The notes: generated by a model not told the origin, from the letters alone. A DNA stretch of 64,000 bases from Corynebacterium sp. HMSC04H06 (GCF_001815935.1 NZ_KV823440.1:116669-180668); one strand, 5' to 3'; shown: positions 11,017 to 20,059, numbered from the stretch's first letter. Numbers and translations: made by a program.

Positions 11017-11492
11017 GCTCTTTGAAACCTTTCGTCGGGATGCGGTGCGCGCCGTACTTCAAGGCGGGTAGGGGTTGTGCGGCGCGGTCTGAAAAGCGTT
11101 GACCCAGCCGCCGGGATCGGGGCCGGCGCGGCTGAACCACGGTTGAGTCTTCGTATAGCTTTTACTGCCCCATACTCTACCGCGCGGAAAACGATTGGTC
11201 ACTTCCCCGCGACGGGTGTGGTATTCAATACATTCCAAGGTTCGGTGACGCCCCCTCTCTCGGCCCCACGCCGCCCCGCCCGGGCGCTGGTTAGAACAAG
11301 TGTGCTGGTAGGGTGGCTGCGGGGTTTACGTCGGGCCGAATAACCCCCAAAAAACGTTTAAGGTGGGGATAGAGGGGGTAATTCCCGGCGCGCGCGGCGG
11401 CGGGAAGTCCGATAAATTATAGGGTGCGGGAGCCGCTAGAAATCCGGTGCCCCAGACGAGACCGATGCCCCCTTTCCCGAAAGGTTTCACCC
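11017..11492. other. intergenic region between thtR and the ATP-grasp gene
   Basis: This 476-bp stretch between divergent genes holds no convincing coding sequence: short open frames within it have no recognisable domain or good ribosome site. It probably carries both promoters. An AT-rich AAATTATAGGG patch (about 11413-11424) is the most promoter-like element for the rightward gene, and an ordinary SD GAAAGG (11479-11484) precedes its ATG. Confidence 0.5.
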
Positions 11493-12557
11493 ATGCACAA
11501 AGCCATCGTCGTCTTCGAGGTTGAAGGCGGATCCGACAAGCAGTTCAACGGCCACCGCAAGGACACCATGCCCATCGTCGAGTCTCTGCAGGAGGCCGGC
11601 TGGCACTCAGAGGTCGTCTACTTCCGCCCGGAGTGGTCCGAGGATCTCTTCGACTACGTCTCCAACAACTTCGACGCCTACATCTCCCGCGTTAACCCGG
11701 GCAACATCCCGGGTGGGGAGAAGGGCTACTTCGACCTTCTGACCAAGCTGTCCGAGGCCGGCCTGGTGGGCATGTCCACCCCGGAGGAGATGATGGCCTA
11801 CGGCGCCAAGGACGCCCTGGTTAAGCTGAACCAGACCGACCTGGTCCCGGAGGACACCCAGGCCTACTACGACGTCGAGAGCTTCCACGAGACCTTCCCG
11901 CAGACCCTGTCCTACGGCGAGCGCGTCCTCAAGCAGAACCGCGGGTCCACCGGCTCCGGCATCTGGCGCGTACAGCTCAAGGACAAGGAGCTGGCCGCCA
12001 GCGTCGAGCCGGGCACCACGCTGCCGCTGGATACGGAGCTCAAGTGCACCGAGGCCGTGGACAACCACACCGAGGAGCGCCAGCTGGGCGAGTACATGGA
12101 CTTCTGCGACCAGTACATTGAGGGCGACAACGGCATGCTGGTGGACATGCGCTTCATGCCGCGCATCGTCGAGGGCGAAATTCGCATCCTCCTGGTCGGC
12201 GCGGAGCCGGTCTTCGTGGTTCACAAGAAACCGGCCGAGGGCGGCGAGAACTTCTCCGCCACGCTGTTTTCCGGCGCGAAATACACCTACGACTCCCCGG
12301 AGTCCTGGCAGGATCTGGTCGACATGTTCGCCGAGATCCGCCCGGTCATTGCGGAGAAGCTCGGCGGCGACAACATCCCGCTGATCTGGACCGCCGACTT
12401 CATGCTCGCCGACGGCGAGAACGGCGAGGATACCTACGTCCTGGGCGAAATCAACTGCTCCTGCGTGGGCTTCACCTCCGAGCTGGACATGGGCATCCAG
12501 CAGCGGGTGGCCGCCGAGGCTATCTCCCGGGTCGAGGCCAAGCACGGCGCCGCCTAA
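11493..12557 (+). CDS. Cj0069-family protein with ATP-grasp-like C-terminal half
   Basis: The 354-aa protein matches the widespread but uncharacterised Cj0069 family. Its C-terminal half looks like an ATP-grasp fold: LKQNRGSTGSGIWRV resembles the nucleotide loop, and GEINCSCVGF resembles the metal-binding E-x-N motif. That suggests ATP-dependent ligation of a carboxylate to an amine or thiol, but no substrate is known. I start it at ATG 11493 (MHKAIVVFEVEGG), 8 nt after GAAAGG; an upstream in-frame ATG at 11424 adds an unlikely arginine- and proline-rich leader. It stands alone on its strand. Confidence 0.75.
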   Translation: MHKAIVVFEVEGGSDKQFNGHRKDTMPIVESLQEAGWHSEVVYFRPEWSEDLFDYVSNNFDAYISRVNPGNIPGGEKGYFDLLTKLSEAGLVGMSTPEEMMAYGAKDALVKLNQTDLVPEDTQAYYDVESFHETFPQTLSYGERVLKQNRGSTGSGIWRVQLKDKELAASVEPGTTLPLDTELKCTEAVDNHTEERQLGEYMDFCDQYIEGDNGMLVDMRFMPRIVEGEIRILLVGAEPVFVVHKKPAEGGENFSATLFSGAKYTYDSPESWQDLVDMFAEIRPVIAEKLGGDNIPLIWTADFMLADGENGEDTYVLGEINCSCVGFTSELDMGIQQRVAAEAISRVEAKHGAA

Positions 12558-12579
12558 GACCGAAACGCAAAACCGGCAG

Positions 12580-12621
12580 AGAAAAACCGCCCCGGGACTG
12601 AACAAGAGTCTCGAGGCGGTT
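12580..12621 (-). terminator. terminator after the DUF3151 gene
   Basis: On the minus strand AACCGCC (12621-12615) pairs with GGCGGTT (12591-12585) and runs into TTTTT (about 12586-12582). It lies 40 nt after the stop of the leftward DUF3151 gene. The same hairpin may weakly end the convergent ATP-grasp gene, but there is no T-run on that strand. Confidence 0.7.
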
Positions 12622-12661
12622 GTGGTCTATCCGCCAGTCTTAGCCAGCCCAGCCAGCCCAA

Positions 12662-13084
12662 CTAGTCCAGCAGGGCAGCGACCGACTCCGGGTCGGCGTC
12701 GCTGAGCATCTGGCGCAGGCGGTCGTACTCGTCCTGCTCGCCGATGGCCTGGGCCGCGTGCGCCAGGGCCGCGATGGCGCGCAGCACGCCCTGGTTCGGC
12801 TCGTGGGAATAGCGGACTGGGCCCCAGCCCTTCCAGCCGTTGCCGCGCAGGCGGTCCAGGCTGCGGTGGTAGCCGGTGCGCGCGTAGGCGTAGGCGGTGA
12901 TGTACGCGGTCGGCAGGGCCTCGTCGGCGCGCAGCCGGGCCAGCTCCTGCTCGGCCAGGGTGGCCCACAGCAGCGGCGAGTCGGGGTGCTCGACGATGCC
13001 GGCGGGCAGGTCCTGCGTGGACTCCGCACCGGGATCTGCCGGCAGTTTAATCGGGTTAGGGGCAAGCATGTCTTTCATCTCCAT
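12662..13084 (-). CDS. DUF3151 family protein
   Basis: This 140-aa protein resembles the actinobacterial DUF3151 family: an N-terminal MLAPNPI segment, alpha-helical repeats rich in A, L and E, and the Y-A-R-T-G-Y-H-R-x-L-D-x-L-R and W-K-G-W-G motifs. The function is unknown. ATG 13084 has no SD but is preceded by TATACT (13098-13093) with 8 nt between, suggesting a leaderless message; ATG 13078 is an alternative start. It lies downstream of maf on the same strand but probably has its own promoter. Confidence 0.8.
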   Translation of the reverse strand: MEMKDMLAPNPIKLPADPGAESTQDLPAGIVEHPDSPLLWATLAEQELARLRADEALPTAYITAYAYARTGYHRSLDRLRGNGWKGWGPVRYSHEPNQGVLRAIAALAHAAQAIGEQDEYDRLRQMLSDADPESVAALLD

Positions 13085-13143
13085 GGCATGCCAGTATAGT
13101 CGCGCCTACCCGGTCCTGTCTGCGGCGTTTGGGGTCCTTAAGG

Positions 13144-13812
13144 CTAGTCCCAGAAATCCGCCACGCGCAGCCCGAAGGAGTACAGCGCCCGGCGCACCAC
13201 CGGCAGGGACAGACCGATAACGGAGGAGGGATCGCCCTCGATGCCGTCGATGAACCAGCCGCCCAGGGCCTCCAGGGTGAACGCGCCGGCGCACTCGAGC
13301 GGCTCGCCGGTTGCGGCGTAGGCCTCAATGTCGGCCTCCTCGGCCGCGGCGAAGTGGACCGTCGTGCTGGCGGTCTCCACGAATTTTTCCCCTCCGAAGA
13401 GCACGCAGTGCCCGGTCAATAGGTGTGCGGTGCGCCCGGCCTGGGCGCGCCAGCGCTCCACGGTGGCCTCGCGGGTGTGTGGCTTGCCCTGCAGCTGCCC
13501 GTCCAGCAGGAGCATGCTGTCGCCGCCGATGACGACGTCGCCGGCGTAGTCCGCGGTGTGCTGCCCGGCCACGGCCTGGGCCTTGGCGCGCGCCAAGGCG
13601 GCGACGACCTCGGCGGGGGAGGCGTCCGGCAGGCTAGCCCGGATGGCCTCCTCGTCCACCCCGGCGGGCGCGAGGACAGGGTCAATCCCGCCCGAGCGCA
13701 GGATCCCGGCCCGCGACGGCGACAGGGAGGCCAAGACGATGCGCGGCCGGCGCACCGCCGCAGAGTGCTTCGCGGCGGTGTTCTTCGCCGACGCGTTGTT
13801 AGCAGCGGGCAT
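13144..13812 (-). CDS. maf: Maf-family nucleotide pyrophosphatase
   Basis: Maf proteins hydrolyse non-canonical or modified nucleoside triphosphates to monophosphates. The 222-aa protein has the signature LASLSPSRAGIL near the N-terminus, the GGDSMLLLDG segment with the catalytic Asp, and the conserved GAFTLEALGGWFIDGIEGDP stretch. Its 18-residue N-terminal extension rich in A, N and K is unusual but modest. It starts 2 nt after the accE stop and belongs to the dtsR2-accE-maf transcription unit, as in C. glutamicum. Confidence 0.92.
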   Translation of the reverse strand: MPAANNASAKNTAAKHSAAVRRPRIVLASLSPSRAGILRSGGIDPVLAPAGVDEEAIRASLPDASPAEVVAALARAKAQAVAGQHTADYAGDVVIGGDSMLLLDGQLQGKPHTREATVERWRAQAGRTAHLLTGHCVLFGGEKFVETASTTVHFAAAEEADIEAYAATGEPLECAGAFTLEALGGWFIDGIEGDPSSVIGLSLPVVRRALYSFGLRVADFWD

Positions 13813-13814
13813 CG

Positions 13815-14108
13815 TTAGTAGTAACGCACGTTGCGGAAGGCGTTCGGGTTGTATTCCACCCGGCCCGGCAGGCCGCGCCGGCCGAAGTCGCGCGTGCCCC
13901 ACAGGTTGCGCTCACCCGCGCCGGCGCCGGCGGCGGCCGCGCGGGCCTGGGCGGCGAGCTGGGTGAACACGGCGGTCAGGGCCGCGATCTCGGTGTCGTT
14001 GGGCTGGCCCTTGACTACCTGGAACAGGGGCTTGGATTCGGACACGGTATCGGACACTGCGGGTGGCTCCTCACGGTGGTTGGTAACTGGCACGGGCGGG
14101 GCGGGCAT
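13815..14108 (-). CDS. accE: acyl-CoA carboxylase epsilon subunit
   Basis: AccE is the small, poorly conserved epsilon subunit that stimulates actinobacterial acyl-CoA carboxylases. The 97-aa protein has the expected PLFQVVKGQPNDTEIAALTA core, an Ala-rich linker, and a C-terminus with RNLWGTRD, a common ending of this family. Its ATG overlaps the dtsR2 TAA (TAATG), which favours the long start; a GTG at 14057 (SDTVSESKPLF) is an alternative. It should assemble with AccBC and a DtsR-type beta subunit. Confidence 0.88.
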   Translation of the reverse strand: MPAPPVPVTNHREEPPAVSDTVSESKPLFQVVKGQPNDTEIAALTAVFTQLAAQARAAAAGAGAGERNLWGTRDFGRRGLPGRVEYNPNAFRNVRYY

Positions 14109-15643
14109 TAGAGCGTTATATTACCGTGCTTTTTCATGGCGGGCTGGGAAATCTTGCGCTCCAGCAGCCGCAGCCCCTCAACCAGGTGGCCGCGGGTGGT
14201 GGCTGGCTCGATGACGGCGTCGACCAGCCCGCGCTCGGCCGCGGCGTAGGGGTGCAGGAACTGCTCGGCCAGCTCGGCCTCCTGCTCGGGCGTGGCCGCG
14301 TCGCCGTAGATGGCGCGGGCCGCCTGGGAGGCCTGGGTGACCGCGATCTGGGCGGTGGGCCAGGCATAAGCCAGGTCGGCGCCCAGGTCCTTGGAGCCCA
14401 TGAACACGTAGGCCGGGCCAATGGCCTTGCGGGTGATAACGGTCAGCTTGCCGACGCTGGCCTCGGCAAACGCGAAGGCTAGCTTGTTGGCGCGGCGCAG
14501 CAGGCCGGCCTGCTCCTCGGCCGGCTGGGGCAGGAAGCCGGGCGAGTCGACGAACTCGACGATGGGGGTATTAAACGCGTCGCAGGTGCGGATGAACCGG
14601 GCCGCCTTGTCGCAGGCCGCCCCGTCCAGGGTGCCGGCCAGGGCGAGCGGCTGGTTGGCCACGAGCCCTACGGCGCGGCCCTCGATGCGCGCGAAGCCGG
14701 TCACGACGTTGCCGGCGAAGTCGGCCTGGATTTCGAAGAAGGAATCCGGGTCCACCACGGCCGCGATGACCTCGGTGATGTCGAAGGCGCCGGTCTCCTC
14801 GTCGGGCACGATGGAATCCAGGGCGCGGGCGGTCTCGTCGACGTTGTCCGCGATGGATCCGTGGGAGATCTCCGCGTCTGTGCGCGGGGCCTCGGCGCGG
14901 TTGTTGACCGGTAGGTAGGCCAGGGCGCTGCGCGCCAAGTCTAGGGCTTGGGCGTCGGTCTCCGCGATGAGGTGGGCGGTGCCGTTGGTGGCCAGAGCGT
15001 CCGCGCCGCCCAGCTCCTCGGCGGTCATCTCGGCGCCGGCGACCTCCTGGACCACGGCCGGGGCCGCCTGGTGGAGCGCGCCGCCGCGGGCCACGATGAC
15101 CAGATCGGCCAGGGCCGGGGCGAAGGCGGCCATGCCCTCGTTGTCGCCGACCACGACGGCCACCTGCGGGATGAGGCCGGAGGCGCGCGTGACGGCGGCC
15201 ATGATGCGCGCGTGCATGCTCAGGCTGACGATGCCCTCCTGCACGCGCGGGCCCGCCGACTCGTGGATGCCCACCATGGGCACGCCGGTCTTCAGCGCCA
15301 AGTCGTAGAGCTTGCAGATCTTTTCCCCGGTGACCTCGCCCAGGGTGCCCTCGAAGACGGAGGCGTCCTGGCTGAAGACGCAGACGCGGCGGCCGTCGAT
15401 GGTGCCGTAGCCGGTCACCACGCCGTCGGTGTAGGGGCGGTCGTGCTCGCGCCCGAAGTCGGTGGAGCGGTGGCGGGCCAGGGCGTCCGTCTCGACGAAA
15501 GATCCCTCGTCCAGCAGGTCGAGCACCCGCTGGCGGGCGTCGGTCGGGCCCTCAGCGCCGGTGGGCTGGCGGGACTCGTTCAGGCGGTTGTCCAGATCGG
15601 TGATCTTGCCGGCAGTCGTTTTCAGATCCGGTTTATCTGTCAT
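14108..15643 (-). CDS. dtsR2: acyl-CoA carboxylase beta subunit, DtsR2/AccD2 type
   Basis: The 511-aa carboxyltransferase transfers CO2 from AccBC-biotin to an acyl-CoA. It has the N-terminal [17 protein letters not shown] segment, the first oxyanion region (HESAGPRVQEG) and the C-terminal [23 protein letters not shown] half. Compared with DtsR1 in this window the first oxyanion loop is less canonical (GPRVQEG rather than GARIQDG). In C. glutamicum AccD2 together with AccD3 makes carboxylated fatty acyl-CoA for mycolate, and I infer that role. ATG 15643 is preceded by TAGACT with 8 nt between and no SD, suggesting a leaderless transcript of dtsR2-accE-maf. Confidence 0.92.
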   Translation of the reverse strand: MTDKPDLKTTAGKITDLDNRLNESRQPTGAEGPTDARQRVLDLLDEGSFVETDALARHRSTDFGREHDRPYTDGVVTGYGTIDGRRVCVFSQDASVFEGTLGEVTGEKICKLYDLALKTGVPMVGIHESAGPRVQEGIVSLSMHARIMAAVTRASGLIPQVAVVVGDNEGMAAFAPALADLVIVARGGALHQAAPAVVQEVAGAEMTAEELGGADALATNGTAHLIAETDAQALDLARSALAYLPVNNRAEAPRTDAEISHGSIADNVDETARALDSIVPDEETGAFDITEVIAAVVDPDSFFEIQADFAGNVVTGFARIEGRAVGLVANQPLALAGTLDGAACDKAARFIRTCDAFNTPIVEFVDSPGFLPQPAEEQAGLLRRANKLAFAFAEASVGKLTVITRKAIGPAYVFMGSKDLGADLAYAWPTAQIAVTQASQAARAIYGDAATPEQEAELAEQFLHPYAAAERGLVDAVIEPATTRGHLVEGLRLLERKISQPAMKKHGNITL

Positions 15644-15992
15644 AATCGCTTAGTCTACAACCTCTAAAAATAAAACAAACTCGCAGCCTGTGGTCTGCGG
15701 GCGGCGCCGCAGGCGCCCTCGGCCTGCCCGGCTGCCTGGGTACTCCCTTTTAGTCGGCGCCCGCCCCGTTTCTGTTAACACCTCGTAACGCACCGTGACG
15801 ACTCGGCGACGCCCAAGCGGCACCGCGCCGGCCTCCAACTCGTACCGCGCAGGCACACCTAAAAGGCACCGTAGGGACAGTTTTCGGACAGCTTTTTGCC
15901 ATGGCATTGAAACGGAAACGTTATCTGGAATTCTGGTGACCCATGTCATAATGGGGGCGTATCCAGGAGTCTAGACAAGTCTAGGAGTAGCA
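15644..15992. other. intergenic region between dtsR2 and the lipoprotein gene
   Basis: This 349-bp stretch between divergent genes has no supported gene. On the left is the TAGACT -10 of dtsR2 (15657-15652). On the right an extended -10, TG-T-CATAAT, ends about 40 nt before the lipoprotein ATG. The lipoprotein leader carries CTAGAC-AA-GTCTAG (15971-15984) flanked by two AGGAGT copies. Confidence 0.45.
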
Positions 15993-16718
15993 ATGTCCAC
16001 CATGCGCGGAATACTAGTCACCGGTATCGCCGGCGCCGTGTTTGCGCTGGCCGGATGCTCGGGCCTGAACGCAGACAACGCCGATAACGAGTCCGCCCCC
16101 GCCAGCGAGGCGTCCGTGGCCTCCATCGCGGAGACTGGCCCGGCCAAGGCCAACGAACAGCAGGACAAGGGGCAGCACGACAGGGGACAGCACGACAAGA
16201 CAGAGCAAGGTCAGGTACAGCAGGGTCAGGCCGCCGCGGGCGGCAAGAACGCGAGCAACGCTGCGAGTGCCAACGGCGCCGCAGGGGAGGCGGGCGCGCC
16301 GGCGCCCGACCCGCAGGCCAGAGGCCAGTGCGGCGAGCCCGACGCCCACGCCGCGGTCGCGGCCAACGTGGGGCAGCTCGCACCCAACCTGGAGTGGAAC
16401 CCGGACACCGCCATCGCGGATTACGATCCGTGCGCGGATCTGTCCTGGGCGGCCGTCACCGTCACCGGAGCGACGGCCTCGTCGCCGTACCACATCATGC
16501 TCTTTCACAAGGGCGAGTTTTTGGGCACCGCGACCGCGCAGCCCTACGGCTTCGCCCCGGAGATTAACCGGGCCTCGGGCCGGCAGATGGATGTCATCTA
16601 CCGCTGGCCGCAGGATGGCGATGCCAACGCCAACCCGACGGGGAGCTCGTTCGCGTCGTTCGCTTGGAACCCGGTAACGGAAGAAATTGAGATGGCCGGT
16701 AACGTGCCGCCGGCCTAG
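15993..16718 (+). CDS. LppP/LprE-type lipoprotein
   Basis: This 241-aa secreted lipoprotein starts with a signal peptide ending in the lipobox LAGC (Cys about 23). A 75-residue low-complexity linker rich in Q, G, K and A follows, with short GQHDxG repeats. The C-terminal domain of about 130 residues has the pattern of actinobacterial LppP/LprE lipoproteins: NVGQL, DYDPCADLSW, SSPYHIMLFHKGEFLGTAT and a paired-Cys arrangement. The molecular role is unknown. It separates dtsR1 from dtsR2, which are adjacent in C. glutamicum. Confidence 0.8.
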   Translation: MSTMRGILVTGIAGAVFALAGCSGLNADNADNESAPASEASVASIAETGPAKANEQQDKGQHDRGQHDKTEQGQVQQGQAAAGGKNASNAASANGAAGEAGAPAPDPQARGQCGEPDAHAAVAANVGQLAPNLEWNPDTAIADYDPCADLSWAAVTVTGATASSPYHIMLFHKGEFLGTATAQPYGFAPEINRASGRQMDVIYRWPQDGDANANPTGSSFASFAWNPVTEEIEMAGNVPPA

Positions 16719-16768
16719 GCAAGAGTCCCGCCCCGCAAACCCCCGCAGTTCCCGCAACCGCCGCAGCC

Positions 16769-16797
16769 CTAGCCCGTCCTAGCCCCGGGCGGGCTAG
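16769..16797. terminator. hairpin between convergent lipoprotein and dtsR1 genes
   Basis: CTAGCCCG (16769-16776) pairs with CGGGCTAG (16790-16797) around a 13-nt loop that is itself GC-rich. The right arm contains the dtsR1 stop codon. There is no T-run, so a terminator role is only plausible. Confidence 0.3.
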
Positions 16798-18410
16798 AGC
16801 GGCATGTTGCCGTGCTTGCGGCTGGGCCGCGGTACGGATTTGTCCGCGTAGAGACGTAGGTTTTTAGCTACCATGGCGCGGGTTTCGGACGGCAGGATGA
16901 CAGCATCGATAAGCCCGCGCTCGGCGGCCTTGTACGGGTTGAGCATGTGGTCTTCGTACTCGCGCTCGAAGGACTTGGCCAGGGCCTGCTCGTCGACGCC
17001 CTTCTCGCGGGCGGCCTTGAGCTCCTTGCGGTAGATGAAGCCCACGGCGCCGGCCGCGCCCATGACGGCGATTTGGGCCGTCGGCCAGGCGAGGTTGACG
17101 TCGGCGCCCAAACCCTTGGAGCCCATGACGCAGTAAGCACCGCCGTAGGCCTTGCGCATGGTCACCGTGATCTTCGGGACGGTGGCCTCGCCGTAGGCGT
17201 AGAGCAGCTTGGCGCCGTGGCGCAGGATGCCGTCGTGCTCCTGGGACGCGCCCGGCAGGAAGCCGGGGACGTCGACGAGCATGACGATCGGGATATTATA
17301 GGCGTCGCAGGTGCGCACGAAGCGGGCGGCCTTCTCAGAGGAGTCGATGTCCAGGCAGCCGGCGAAGACCTGCGGCTGGTTGGCTACGAACCCGACGGTC
17401 CGGCCCTCGATGCGTCCGAAGGCGATGACGACGTTCTCGGCGCGCTCGGCCTGGATCTCCAAGTACTCGGCGTCGTCGGTTAGGGCGGCGATGACGTCCT
17501 TGACGTCGTAGGGCTGGGTGGGCGAGTCCGGGATGATTTCGTCCAGGGCCAGGTCGTCGACGCTGGTCTCGGTGACCGGTTCGAAGGGTTCGACGGGGCT
17601 GCTCTGCTGGTTGTTGGACGGCAGGTAGCCCAGCAGATCGTGGACCCAGTCGAGGGCCTCTTTGTCGGTGGCCGCGGTGTAGTGGGAGTTGCCCGCGGAG
17701 ACCATGTGGACCCCGGCGCCGCCGAGCTCCTCCTGCGTGATTTCCTCGCCAGTGACGGTCTTGATGACGTCGGGGCCGGTGACGAACATCTTGGACTTCT
17801 TGTCCACCATGACCACGAAGTCGGTCAGGGCGGGGGAGTAGGCGTTGCCGCCGGCGCAGGCGCCCATGATGACGGAAATCTGCGGCACGACGCCGGAGGC
17901 CTTGACGTTTTGGTAGAAGGTCTGCGCGATCCAGTCGAGGGAGACCGCCCCATCCTGGATGCGCGCGCCCGCGCCCTCGTAGAGGCCGATGAGCGGGCGC
18001 CCGGTGGTTACGGCCAGCTCCATGATCTTGACCATTTTCTCGCCGTAGACCTCGCCCAGGGCGCCGCCGAAGACGGTGCCGTCCTGGCTGAAGATGCACA
18101 CCTCGCGCCCGTCGATGGTGCCCCAGCCGGTAACGATGCCGTCCGTGGTCGGCCGCTTGGCGTTCATTCCGAAGTCAGTGGTGCGGTGCTTGGCTAGCAT
18201 GTCGGTCTCGACGAAGGACCCCTCGTCCAGCAGGTAGTCCAGGCGCTCGCGGGCGGTCAGGCGCTCCTGGGAGTGGACCTTCTCGAAGGCCTTCTGGCCC
18301 AGGGGAGCCTCGGCCTCGGCGCGGCGGCGTTTGAGCTCGGCGATCTTGCCGGCGGTGGTGTTGGCGTCGTTCAAGCTGTCTAGTTCCGTCAAATGTGAGG
18401 AAATGGTCAT
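16794..18410 (-). CDS. dtsR1: acetyl-CoA carboxylase beta subunit, DtsR1/AccD1 type
   Basis: DtsR1/AccD1 is the carboxyltransferase that forms malonyl-CoA with AccBC and AccE, feeding fatty acid synthesis. The 538-aa protein has both oxyanion regions intact ([15 protein letters not shown] and [17 protein letters not shown]) and the typical C-terminal KHGNMPL. I start it at ATG 18410 ([11 protein letters not shown]) because C. glutamicum DtsR1 also starts MTISS; the frame is open further upstream without homology. No SD is visible; TACCAT (18424-18419) lies 8 nt before the ATG, fitting a leaderless message. Confidence 0.95.
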   Translation of the reverse strand: MTISSHLTELDSLNDANTTAGKIAELKRRRAEAEAPLGQKAFEKVHSQERLTARERLDYLLDEGSFVETDMLAKHRTTDFGMNAKRPTTDGIVTGWGTIDGREVCIFSQDGTVFGGALGEVYGEKMVKIMELAVTTGRPLIGLYEGAGARIQDGAVSLDWIAQTFYQNVKASGVVPQISVIMGACAGGNAYSPALTDFVVMVDKKSKMFVTGPDVIKTVTGEEITQEELGGAGVHMVSAGNSHYTAATDKEALDWVHDLLGYLPSNNQQSSPVEPFEPVTETSVDDLALDEIIPDSPTQPYDVKDVIAALTDDAEYLEIQAERAENVVIAFGRIEGRTVGFVANQPQVFAGCLDIDSSEKAARFVRTCDAYNIPIVMLVDVPGFLPGASQEHDGILRHGAKLLYAYGEATVPKITVTMRKAYGGAYCVMGSKGLGADVNLAWPTAQIAVMGAAGAVGFIYRKELKAAREKGVDEQALAKSFEREYEDHMLNPYKAAERGLIDAVILPSETRAMVAKNLRLYADKSVPRPSRKHGNMPL

Positions 18411-18525
18411 GTTTAGGGATGGTAGTGCGCAAAGTCCTCTCCATTCTAGACCCAAGAGCCGATAATTTTGCATGAGAAACGAAATTCGCAGCTCGCGCGT
18501 CAAATATGAGATTGTCCTCACATTT
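18387..18525. promoter_or_regulatory. candidate operator repeats around the dtsR1 start
   Basis: A palindrome AAATATGAG-N6-CTCACATTT (18502-18525, one mismatch) lies about 95 bp upstream of the dtsR1 ATG. A further copy, AAATGTGAGGA at 18391-18401, sits inside the first codons and is the exact inverse of TCCTCACATTT at 18515-18525. CGTCAAATrTGAG also occurs as a direct repeat (18387-18399 and 18498-18510). Fatty-acid regulators such as FasR control dtsR1 in C. glutamicum, but I cannot assign this motif to it. Confidence 0.45.
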
Positions 18526-18668
18526 ACCTAGGGTGCCCGGGCTGCCCCCATTAGGGGGAGCGCGCCGCCGCTGCCGATGCCGCCCCGCCGCTTTCCTGGC
18601 CCGCCGCCCGCTGCCTGCCGCCGGAGCGCTCCGTTTCAGCACGTGGTTTCCGTCTGGCCTTGCGCAGG

Positions 18669-18700
18669 AGCTTCCTGGAAGCTTAAAATCTCCGTATAGT
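18669..18700 (+). promoter_or_regulatory. promoter with palindrome for the secreted-protein cassette
   Basis: TATAGT (18695-18700) is a good -10 with a possible -35 TTCCTG (18672-18677) 17 nt upstream. The palindrome AGCTTCC-T-GGAAGCT (18669-18683, perfect 7-bp arms) covers that -35 and is well placed for a repressor. The first gene starts at 18749. Confidence 0.5.
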
Positions 18701-18748
18701 TCAGTGAAGGGGTCTTGGGCCGCACTCTCAAGACAAGGAACCCTTAAA

Positions 18749-20059
18749 GTGCACGCACCCAAGGCGCTAACCGTAGGGAAGAAGGGCTGGGCACGAGCAG
18801 CCGTCGCCATCGTCGCGGCGGCACTGGTCCCGCTGGTGGCCAGCCCCGCAGTTCCGGCACGGGCTGTTCCGCCCATGCCGCAGGGCTACCCTATTGCCAA
18901 CCTCTACAAGTCCTGCGATGCCGCCGGCAAGAACACCCCGGAGCCCGAGTGGCGCTTCGGCGAGACCGGGCGTCGCTACTTAAGCGACGGCACGCTGCAA
19001 TTCACCAACACCACCGATCAGGAGGTTCCCTACACCGCCGAGGTGGAGACGGGCACCAACCACGAGATCGATGCCAACTCCAAGGCCAAGCTGCCCAACG
19101 GCTGGGACACGACCGCCAAGTCCGACATCGGCCTGAAGATGACCAACGGCTGGCGCGACACCGAGACCTTCGGCCCGGTCAAGCTGGCCCCGGGGGAATC
19201 TTTCCGCGTCGAATACGGCGTCATCGAGAAAGACTTCATCTCCATGTTCGTCAGCTGCAACGACGGTCGCCTGGAAAACACCCCGGGCGCCAACGTCGTG
19301 CGCGGCACCGGCCCGGCCGAGCGCTACGCGTTCGCCTATATCATCCGGGCGGACGGCACGGTCTCCGATCTGGCCATGGAGATCCCCTCGCGTTCCCCGG
19401 GCGCGAACAGCAAGCCTGTCGACGGCAGCTACACCTCCGTGTCCGGTCCCAGCCTGGAAAAAATCGCCGATCCGGCCCGCGACGAGGTCGTCGAACCGAC
19501 CACTGAGCCGCAGCGCGAGGCCGACTGGCCCAACGAGGGCGATACCTGCCAGGCCGGCACCCGCACCTGGTACCCGCTGGATATCACCGCCGTCCAGCCG
19601 ACCTACCGCAAGCCGGGCTATTCCACCGACTTCCTCAATTGGTCGAAGAAAGATTACGAGTACGCCCCGGTCACCGACTTTGTGGTCGGCGCCGAGCACC
19701 ACCCGTACACCAACTGGCAGGGCAACCGCGGTGACATCCCGCGCGGCTGGCTTGAGTCCGTCGGCGCCGTTAAGCGCGCCTATATGCCGGTCGGCACGGA
19801 GCTGGGCCACGTGGACCTGGCCGCTGGGGAGCGCGTGCGCGTCGAGTACGGCACGACGATGACCCGCATCAACTACCGCGAAATCACCTGTGGCAAGGAC
19901 GGCAAGTACAGCCTGACCTCGAACTACAAGCAGACCTCGGCGCCCAGCGGTTTCTGGGCCGAGGCCACCATCACCAGCCCGGGCGGGGCCAAGCGCACCG
20001 TCGACGTCACCCCGGACGAGTACCGGTCGCTGCCGGTGCCCACCCAGTCCACCTACTAG
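18749..20059 (+). CDS. secreted protein with two tandem two-cysteine beta-rich domains
   Basis: GTG 18749, 8 nt after AAGGAA, starts a 436-aa protein with a Sec signal peptide (basic N-region, hydrophobic AAVAIVAAALVPLVA, likely cut after PARA). The mature part has two copies of one pattern: an early Cys, a Ser/Thr- and aromatic-rich beta segment, GPVKLAPGESFRVEYG or GHVDLAAGERVRVEYG, then a Cys in FVSCNDG or EITCGKD. A spacer rich in E and P joins them. No family name is certain. The alternating Thr/Ser strands recall aerolysin/ETX-MTX2-type pore formers, which is inference. It is first of three related genes in a row, with no obvious enzyme motif. Confidence 0.75.
   Translation: MHAPKALTVGKKGWARAAVAIVAAALVPLVASPAVPARAVPPMPQGYPIANLYKSCDAAGKNTPEPEWRFGETGRRYLSDGTLQFTNTTDQEVPYTAEVETGTNHEIDANSKAKLPNGWDTTAKSDIGLKMTNGWRDTETFGPVKLAPGESFRVEYGVIEKDFISMFVSCNDGRLENTPGANVVRGTGPAERYAFAYIIRADGTVSDLAMEIPSRSPGANSKPVDGSYTSVSGPSLEKIADPARDEVVEPTTEPQREADWPNEGDTCQAGTRTWYPLDITAVQPTYRKPGYSTDFLNWSKKDYEYAPVTDFVVGAEHHPYTNWQGNRGDIPRGWLESVGAVKRAYMPVGTELGHVDLAAGERVRVEYGTTMTRINYREITCGKDGKYSLTSNYKQTSAPSGFWAEATITSPGGAKRTVDVTPDEYRSLPVPTQSTY

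Noticed and set aside
11077..11343. 88-codon open frame in the thtR upstream gap
   Set aside because: No SD, no recognisable domain, R/P/A-rich; probably chance.
15650..15949. 99-codon minus-strand frame upstream of dtsR2
   Set aside because: Basic low-complexity product, no SD, covers the likely dtsR2 promoter.
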